Shown here: in pieces, positions 55,490 through 64,000 of the stretch
Numbering within the stretch: position 1 is the stretch's first letter
Layout: each line of letters opens with the position of its first letter
From: Epinephelus fuscoguttatus
Taxonomy: Eukaryota; Chordata; Actinopteri; Perciformes; Serranidae
Length of the DNA stretch: 64,000 nucleotides
NCBI RefSeq assembly: GCF_011397635.1
Contig: NC_064767.1
Location: forward strand, 22,866,537-22,930,536
Reading direction: 5' to 3'
The notes under the pieces: generated by a model
Seen by the model: only the letters and a program-made list of their open reading frames with translations
Databases searched by the model: none
What the model was told of the DNA's origin: nothing
Program-made: the position numbers and the translations under genes

Positions 55490-55854
55490 TAATCAGCAAT
55501 GAAAACATTAGTTTGTTGCAGCCCTATTCACAAGTGTGACCAGTTGCTTGTTTTTTCGGCATCCCGTATCTTCAGATAGATTTTGGCTATTGTCATTACT
55601 TTTTCCATTCGTAAGACGAATTATTCAGTATTAGTAGAATGACTATAATGGAAATAATTCCCTTCCTGTTCTTGACACTGATTGACTGAGTGTTTTTTTG
55701 CATGGTTAAACCGATTGGTTTAATGAGCATGATGGACTAAGGGGGTCACAGCAAGTAAAATTTATGTGCATTGTGAAAGCTGATTTACCAGCTCAAATAA
55801 TGTCTTCATTGATTTTTTTGTTGTTGTTTTTCTAGGTGAAGCTAAAGACCAGTA

Positions 55855-58800
55855 ATGACCACAGGCAACAACACTTCAGTCCTCAAAGGTATTGCACATC
55901 ATCGTAGTTTTACTGCAGTTATCCTAAGCTGAACTTTATGGCTCATGGTATATGTTTATGACTCTGTTCAATGTGTCTGCAGATGTTATTGCCTATGTTG
56001 ATGTGTGGTCATCAGACAAAACAGCAAACTATTCAAAACCATTTATTCAGCAGCTGCAGGAAATGGGAGCTCAGGTGAGAACGCACGGCACACATTTGCA
56101 CTATACTTTATACCATTTACTTTATTTACAGACAGTAGATATATGTAATTTGCCTTTTCTTTCACAGGTATCAAAAACATTCAATAAACAAGTCACACAT
56201 GTGGTCTTTAACAATGGTCACCCCGCTACATGGCGAAAAGCCAAGAAAAGTGCTGTGAAGCTTGTGTCTGTTCTCTGGGTAGGCAGGTAAGAATAACACT
56301 GAGAGTTGTGTCCTTTTTAAACTTCAGCTATTTCATGATTTTTTTGAAAAATTGCACTGTCATGAAGTGTTACAAGATGTTGTCAGTCATTATTTGAATC
56401 TGTTCATGTGGCTTATTTTTGGTGAAATGACAATGTCCAGATGTCATGATGATGGTGTGCGTGTGGATGAGGAGTTGTTTCCAGCCTTAAATGATGAAAG
56501 CAATCCAGTGTTGAAGAACAAGAAAGTGAGTAGTGTGTGTTGGACCTTTGTTTGTCCAGCCATACATTGATCTGATTTGGGGTCACTGACTGACGTCTAT
56601 TCTTATGACATGATGCAAGAGTCAATGCTTCCCTCAATTCTGTTCTACTTGTTTTTACACTTCACTGTCATACTGACCCATAGAGAGCTAGAAAAGTGCA
56701 CTCATTTGAATGCAGAGCTCTGCCAGGTGTGTCTGGGGAGTCGGGGAGTCAGGGAGTGCAGGGCAGGCTGCGTGTACGCATGACAACAGTGGAATAAATA
56801 CAAACTAAACTTGTCTTACCTTGGCCTCCAAATCTTGACAGGAGCAACTCCTAGACACAAGCAGTGTAGAATTTCACTTTCAATATGAAAATATCAACAA
56901 AAATCTATGTGACATCCATGTATGCTGTCCCTGGCGAAAGAAGGTTCCAATCTGAAGTTGCTCTTGATCACTTGTAGTCCTTACCAGCCAGTTAAGAGGA
57001 ATGAGAACTCAGCAGTCATAGCAGTCATAGCAGTATACAACAGAGTAGTTATAAAAAAGGTTTTTCAGAAATTGCACATAACAATAACCATGAAAGGTCC
57101 TTGAACATACAGTCATAAATGTGCACAAGAAATATTTGGCTCTTGGGTCCAGTAACGTGCAAGAAGATCAGCTTCTTAAATGGGAATATTATATAAATGA
57201 TTGACAGATGAATTGACAATGAAAATAATCATTAGTTGCATCCCTGGTATGTACAAACAGCTTGTAATTGTAAGCTGTTATTTTGGCTCCTCTCTACTAA
57301 TCATATCATAGCGACTCTATGATTAATTCAGTGAAGTTGTCCTTGTTCTATGTTGCATAAACTGAGTGAGAAAGCCTGAAGTTGAAATTATTCAGCCTGC
57401 ATTTATTTACTTTCTATTCAAACCATTTTTGTGTTTGATTCACATAGCATCGCTGCATGCAGCCAAAAGATTCTCCAGAGAGGACACCTGAAAACGACAG
57501 ACGCATGAGGAAGAAATTAGACAAGATGATGAAAGACCTCGCTCCAGTACAACCTCTTGGTAAGACATTATTACACCATTAGAAACATTTCAATACAGTT
57601 GTGAAATGACAAGCTTCATCCTTTGATTTGTTTTACCCACAGTTACAGATGTATCGCCCATCATTATTGATGAAGAGAATGGAATAGTTTATAGCCCTGC
57701 ATTGAAAAGATCAGATTATATGGCACAGCGTTTGAGAGACATGAAGGAGAAACGGGAAAACCTCTCACCTACAGGTATGTGCCGCAGTTTTACAGGCTGA
57801 TGAACTGACGAGGACTTTAAAATATTTAAACACTTAGAAATTCACATTTTCATCACTGTCTTCCAGCTTCACAAATGATTGAATCCCGCTCACCCACTGG
57901 ACTGAAGCCCTCTCTTGGGAGCACACCAACCATCCTCAAATTAATATGTAAGAAAATTTATTGTTATCTTCTTGTTACTGATCAATTAAAAATGTTAGTG
58001 TATTTTTTCTCAACCTCCCAGGATCAGTTTCTAAATTTCCTTTTGAAGGGAAGTGTTGGAGAGTTCCTGATACCATATTTAATTTGTATTGCAATAGTTA
58101 TATGATATAAACATGTCTTGTATGTGTTTAAAGTGGTTACATACATTTCTGAGTAATTAAAATATACATTACATGCATTTTTCTAGGGTTAGCTGGCACA
58201 TTAAGAAACAAAGCCAGATGAACCCACGTGTTAAAATCCAAGATAGCACTTGTTCTTGTACTTTGGCAAATGCTTCTCAAAGTTGAATCTTTGATCCTGT
58301 GTCATTTATAATCATTCTATGTATTTGTTTTTGCTCAAGCTCATAAAATAAGGAAGTGACACTTTAAGACATGGTATGACAGCACCAAGTGTCCTTGTGT
58401 GTGATCTCTTTAGCTTGCTATGTGAGCAGCTCCTCACCAGCCTCTTGTTACCTTTGACTCTCTGCAGTTCGTGACATAAAGAACAATGTGAAGTGGGAGC
58501 AGCTGCCTGTGTTTTTATATAGTGGAGGTCATTTAGAGCTGCTCCACATACACTAGCAAACAAAAACAATGAACAGAAAGTGGCTAAATGATGTGCAAAA
58601 CTCTTAATATTTATTTTTTTCTTACATAGATGACCAGTCAGATGATGATTCCAGTGCGTCTGCGGCTGAACCTGCTTACTCACCTGACAAGGAAGAAGGA
58701 AGAACACAAGTTGATGTGACTGACCATGACCATCTTGAACAGCGCCACAGGAAGAGCTCCACAAAGCCATGGCTCTCACCCTGCCGTGATGTGCCAAGGC

Positions 58801-61127
58801 GGATTTCAAGTCCTGTGAAATGTCCTGACTTCAAGGAGGAAGACGACACAAAAGGGACTGGACAAACAAAGTCAAGAAGGACCTCAGTCAGAAAAACGCC
58901 AGCAGAGAAACTCCAATCTGTTGGTTTATTAGAAAGTCCTTGCAAGGATAGGAGATCTGACAAAAGCAAGAACTGTCAAAAAGAAAAAAGGCGATCACAG
59001 ATGAAAACATCTCATCCATCACCTAACAAATCTGAAAAGGGAAAGGGAAAAAATAAAGCTGCTACATCCTCTACAGAGACTAAGACCCATTTTTGTTTAG
59101 ATGCTGTAGACTCGTCTAGTTGCCTCTCATCTTCAGCCGAAATAGGTGATGCTGCAGTTGAACTGTCAAAACAAACTGCCACCCCATTACAGAAACTACC
59201 CAAACGAGCCAGACTGTCACTTTCTGCCTTAGCCCGATCTTTCACTCTGTCCACTGACTGTAAAAGTGCTACCTCAGATACCGTGAATGGAGATAATGAT
59301 AACGTGTTTGAGGACTATTTCTCCCCAGCTAACCACCACCAAGGATCAAAAAGACCTTTGCCCAACCTCCCTGTAGAGACAGACATTCAGATTCCTTTTG
59401 AGTTGGACTCTGTGCCTCATAAGAGAAAGCAAAGAAGAAGTGAAAGCGTTGGGTCTGAAACTATCAGTAAAAAGAAGAGGAAACTGGAGAAAAATGAGCA
59501 GTCCAATGCAAGCAGTGAGCCTCAAAGTCATCCACAACAGGATGTTAAAGAATCTCTGCCTTCATTGGAAGGTCCAAGTGCCGATGTCACGCTTGTTGCT
59601 AGAAGGCAAAGACAAAGCACTTTGCCATTTACGAGCACAACTAAGAGTGATGCGGTGAAGCCAAGAAGAAAATCTACACCAGTGCAACCAACAGTGTTAA
59701 CAGAGCCGGACACAGAGCCACAGAAAAACTCTGATGTCAATGTGCTCTCTCATTCCTTGGAAAGTGAGTAGTAGGGCTAGAAAGTGTATATTGAAAGGAC
59801 TTTCCCTCTAAAGTCTTCATCATTATGACCTGAGCAGAATGAAATATTACTCATGGTGTTTGAACTCTCACAGTGGTGGAGGTTTGTGAATGTGTCTGTA
59901 CTCCCTGACTCATGTATGTGGTGCAACATAATTATTCTTTAAGGGGAACACTTTAATCTTGGATTAGTGAATTTTTCAGTTTTGTGATGGTAAATGTTTT
60001 TTTATTGATGTCACATATAAAGAGAAGTATTAAGAAATAACCTCAATGGAAATAAATGCGGCCTTTTCATATGAGAATTCTCGTAATGATTTGTATGTGT
60101 TTGTCTTTTGAAGACCGACACCGTAATTAAGAGATTTAATTTATATGCATGCACGTATGTGTATACATATATACTGTATATGTGTATAGAGAGAGATGTG
60201 TTCTCTCCATGTCTCTGCATATCCTTTGGTTTCTGGTTTTCTCCCACAATACAAAGACGCGAGTAAGATGAATTGGAAGCTCTATTTACTCATATATGTA
60301 CATTTGTTTGTCAGTTTGTGATAGACTGGCGACATGTCCAAGGTGTGTACCTCACATCTCGCCCAACGTATGCACAGGCCTTACTCCCCAAGGTCCTGAA
60401 CAGAAGTAGCTTTGAAACTGGACAGATTTAGAGATGGAAAATCAGCATTTAATGGTTCTCAACAGATCATAATTGAAATCTAAGCTTTCTTTACTGTTGA
60501 GTTTTAAACTATACTGATGTAAACAAATGTTACAGTATCAGGAAACACTGATAAATTGGATTTAATGTGAAGCCGTAAATCAAAAAACCTTCAAGATTGA
60601 GTATAGTAGCAGTTATCAATACTGTGTTTCAAATTTTTGGTTGTTCTATTCCCTCACACATTTGAAGCTGAGTATATTTAGTATTTTATTGAAAAGGTGT
60701 TTCTCCTGAACATTATGTAAGCCTTGAGAATATTTGAATCTAAATCTTACTTAACTTTATCCGTTAAAATAATGAAATAAAGTGAATAATAATGTTACTT
60801 GTTGTAGTGAGGAGGTAGAAAGTGGTATAAAAATAATGCAACTGACAATTTAAATGTTGCAGATCCCAGCCAGGTGTCAATGGCAAGATTAGAGATGAAA
60901 AACACAAAGTCACACACACACACAGACAAAAACAGTGCCTGTTGTGTGATAGATTGAGTGACATCCCCCCACGCTGTTTTCAATTGTTTTTCTTGTTTTC
61001 AAATGTAGGTAGAGGAAATGTACGTACAGTCGCAGCTGGTTTAACGGAGGTTCCCCCTGAGGACAAAGAAGAAAATCACAATAAGCAAGTCAGCTTGAGT
61101 CTACAGAACATGGTTAACAAAACAAAG
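55855..61127 (+). CDS. mcph1: Microcephalin, N-terminal two-thirds (3' end outside window)
   Basis: BRCT protein of centrosome and chromatin that restrains premature chromosome condensation and acts in the DNA-damage response. Exons 55855-55888, 55983-56074, 56168-56286, 56441-56525, 57448-57559, 57643-57774, 57867-57947, 58630-59763 and 61009-61127 are in phase and give 636 codons. The start [20 protein letters not shown] leads into the N-terminal BRCT domain (about residues 11-95; [28 protein letters not shown]). Then come [18 protein letters not shown] and the conserved [19 protein letters not shown] (condensin II-linked region in mammals). The big exon of 1134 nt is low-complexity, basic and serine-rich, with DDYFSP-like [10 protein letters not shown], matching the large exon 8 of human MCPH1. 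The two C-terminal BRCT domains lie beyond the window. No damage was seen. Confidence 0.94.
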
Positions 61128-64000
61128 GTAAGAGGACATTGTGATTGTTTTTAATTTTTAATGTTAATTATGGTGATTGAATTTGAAGACTTTTTCACTG
61201 AATCAGAATGTTTTCCCCAAAAAGCACATATTGATGGGACATTTCCGACAGAGTTGTAGGACTGCAAACAACAGGATGCAAGTATTAAGTCACAACAGGA
61301 GGCTTACTGATTCATTAAAGTAGAGCAATATTTGTTTTTTGTATTATAAGTGATGTCTTTTCCGGCTTTTAAGGGAGCATTACAGTAAAGTGACGTCATT
61401 TTTTGAACTTACCAGAGTGTTCTAGCCGTTCTCTCTTAGTTACTATATCCACTTTACTGATGATTTTTTTTATCATAAATCTCACTGAATGTTTTGTAAA
61501 AAGTTGTCAACTCAAAAATATTGTCTCAATATCGAGGTATTTGATCAAAAATATTTTGATATTTGACTATTCTCCATATCGCCCAGCCCTTAAAGATACT
61601 GCTGTGACATGGGATTGCACAGTTTTAATTACAGATGTCCCATTTGCTCATTTAAAAGATTACTTCCTTTGTTCATTGTACTTTAGTTCCAGACTTTGAG
61701 ACAGGTCACATTTTGATATGACAGTTTTTCTAATTTTAGCTAAATTAACTTTGCACAGTGCCATATTTATTTTTATCACAGAATCACAGAAAAGGTAAAC
61801 ACAGTGTTGAGTTAGATGCATTTTCTCTGTTCTTCGAGCTTCTCTTATTTACTCGGGTATGTGCTCTTTTATCTCCCAAATCTGTTGCAGCTGCAGAATA
61901 TGACATAGTTTTATGAAATATAGGAAGTTTAGGATGTAAACGAAACATCAGTGGTGTGCGTGTGTCGTTCCTTTTAAGTATTTCCCCCATCAGGTCACAC
62001 ACTTCCATCACTGTAGGCGTTTGACGCATCTAGCTAAGAGGTTCTGTCTGGTCCTGAGGGTTTCCTGTGTTTTGCCTCTGTGACGGTAGCGTACAACTTC
62101 CTTGCTTGTGAAATGCACCTGGGCTCTGTTTTCGTTACGCTGGTAACCTCAACAAGCTGTTGCTGAAAAAAAGCCAAACATGATGTCATCTCTTCCTTCG
62201 ATCTCGTGTTATGGGTTGGGTTTATTGCAGCCTGATTACAGAGGTGTTTGTAGTTCTCTTACTTGTGTCAAGGCCCTGATGAAAGATTCATGATCAGATG
62301 TAAGGCAGTATCGGTGAACATTTAGAGGTCACACTTACATCATCAGTCTTTGAAAGTGCAGATGGTAGAAATTGATAAATTAAATGTTGCTCGGATACAG
62401 TGCAAATGTGCTGCTGTTGTTGGTCTAGTGGTCTGGCAAACATACCATATATCTCAGAAGTCTTTGCTATGAATTGCACGGGGGACCTTTGTGACACTTA
62501 TCTCTCCTGGTGATTCCTACTGCATTTAATTGTCAATTTTCTATCAAAGACAGTTCTTTGAAAATCATCTTTCGGGGCCCACGAAGAACCACACTATCTC
62601 CTGATGTCTCCCAGTTGGGGCTAAGGATCTTTGTTGTGTGTCATTCCTTATTATTGTCAACTCATTTCTTACCACCTCATTACTGTCAATCCTACAATAA
62701 ATGCACTAATGCAGAATAGTAACCGCTCAACCCGGCTCAGTCAAGGTGCTGAAGACATCAATGAGTCCAGACTGGTAGAAAAAGATTCCCGCACACTGAG
62801 ATCTATGCAGCGTCTCACTTTATTGCTGAGCTTTCGGTCTATTCAACCTTTATCAGAGCATACATCTCTTGTACGTATGACCTTCATCAGAGCAAACATC
62901 TCTTGTATGTACGTATGCTCTGATGAGGGTCGAATAGACCGAACGCTCAGCAATAAAGTGAGGCACTTCATAGATGTAAGTGTGCGGAAATCTTTTTCTA
63001 CAATAAATGCTCTAAAGTTTCCCCAAAATGCTTTAAGAATCTCACATTTCATTTGTCTTCTCAACCTCATGATTTCTGTAAGATTATCAACTGCAGGGTC
63101 TAAAAATCTGATGAACCTTGGTCCTCTTAAGCGTAAGACTCTTACATTCAAGAGTCAGAATAAGTTAAGTGATATAAGTCAGGGTTCCCATGGATTGTTA
63201 AAACATCTTAAAAGGAATTTAATTCATTAATCTAAAAAAGTAAGGCCTTAATTTGTAATGAAAAGCCCTAATCAGTCTATATGTTGTCTGTATGTGTAGC
63301 AGTTGGATGTAGGATTTTACAAACAGTTTTTGAAACTTGGCTCGATGAGAATCAACAAAATTGTCCCTAATCCTAAATAACTGATGTCAGTTCATGTTTT
63401 TGTTCCTTCAGTTTTGGTTATGGTAAAACTGGTCTTTAATTTCACTCCGAGTGGCATTAAAAGAGTCTTAAATCCAGCTCACCGTAAACTGCAGGCACCC
63501 TGTCTCTCAGTCCATGTGTATGTGAGGTGCTCTTCACTTCACAAGTGGTTATCTGGTATTTTCACTCTCATTGCTCTTTGTAATTGGCTCTCACGGCTTC
63601 AGTTGATCTCAATCTTCGCAGAGACCCAGGATCCTCATATCTCTCTCTGATTTTCTGGATAGCGCTATTTTCATTTTGCACAGTAGCAGCCATCACGGAG
63701 ACCGACTCATTCAGTGAAGAATTTCCTTCATTTGTGCTGGGAGCGCTGGTGCTTAGAGGCCATGCTGCAGTTCACACCAGCTCTTTGTCAGAGGCTCATT
63801 ATGTGCGGCTCATTCTTCAGTGCCTGTTTTGTTGTGCTGCTGCCAGAACATGTTCACTGCATAAGATAAGCCAAAGTCCCCTTTGAGGAACCTTTAGAAT
63901 AGCTGCCCATGTTTTGAGTTGTTTGATTGAGTTTGAAAGACCTCGAAATGAGCTGTTTTTCTTGTCACTTGTTGGCAGTGCTGTAGTGTTAAAAGAAGAA
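61128..64000 (+). other. mcph1 intron running off the window
   Basis: No further mcph1 exon was recognised up to the right edge. The interval contains one fold-back element and otherwise unassigned sequence; short open frames near 63400-63890 show no recognisable protein. Confidence 0.5.
62775..63001. mobile_element. Fold-back (long inverted repeat) element
   Basis: Two arms of 89 bp (62775-62863 and 62913-63001) are inverted copies, about 87% alike by eye, separated by a 49-bp loop. The outer ends read GTAGAAAAAGATT and inverted AATCTTTTTCTAC. Both arms carry CTCACTTTATTGCTGAG. The transcript would form a long hairpin. It looks like a palindromic MITE in mcph1's intron; no target duplication was identified. 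Confidence 0.8.

Larger units (their letters stand above)
53468..55531 (+). repeat. Repeat R5 copy split by the Tc1 element
   Basis: The left part (53468-53830) runs from AGTTGTCAGCTATTAAATTA to AATCGAGAAAATA; the right part (55490-55531) continues AATCAGCAATGAAAACATTA and GTTGCAGCCCT, the normal 3' end of the family. Removing the Tc1 element and one TA restores an uninterrupted repeat. Confidence 0.8.

Noticed and set aside
62631-63230. A 199-codon open frame on the plus strand
   Set aside because: It runs through the fold-back element and resembles no protein; the opposite strand of the same arms is also open.
63584-63886. A possible 100-codon protein near the right edge
   Set aside because: No domain, no splice context, low complexity; it lies in an mcph1 intron.

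Overview
The window is vertebrate genomic DNA, most likely from a ray-finned (percomorph-type) fish. Genes are split by short GT-AG introns, intergenic spans are compact, (CA)n tracts are common, and the dispersed repeats (Tc1, hAT and short TIR elements) are teleost-typical. Gene identities come from recognising translated exons. Exon borders were set by eye from splice sites and reading phase; every complete multi-exon model sums to a multiple of three.

Layout: ap3m1 (minus, last exon or exons off the left edge) stands head to head with adk (plus, two alternative first exons). A tail-to-tail array of five dual-specificity phosphatase genes follows on the minus strand (17.8-29.5 kb): dusp29, two dusp13b-like genes and two dusp13a-like genes. 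Then come a 6-kb repeat-rich gap, samd8 (plus), a beta-microseminoprotein-like gene (plus), a second gap full of short TIR elements, the single-exon npy4r (plus), and mcph1 (plus, C-terminal half off the right edge).

Order and orientation of ap3m1-adk-dusp29-dusp13-samd8 match human 10q22 as I know it, except that KAT6B is absent between adk and dusp29. The microseminoprotein and npy4r genes correspond to human 10q11, and mcph1 to human 8p23, so the window joins separate human blocks. The genes share no single pathway: adk clears adenosine, the phosphatase array holds muscle/testis-type small phosphatases, samd8 works in ER sphingolipid metabolism, npy4r is a peptide receptor, ap3m1 acts in vesicle sorting and mcph1 in centrosome and chromosome biology.

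Mobile DNA: a nearly intact Tc1 element with one frameshift sits inside an older repeat in mcph1 intron 1. Two hAT-type non-autonomous elements have exact 8-bp target duplications, one of them in the adk 3'UTR. There are also a fold-back element, a TTAA-flanked element and several families of short TIR repeats. I saw no new multi-gene system. The most notable points are the phosphatase array (including a GC-AG intron and two genes with almost no space between them), the paired adk first exons, and the long second extracellular loop of npy4r.
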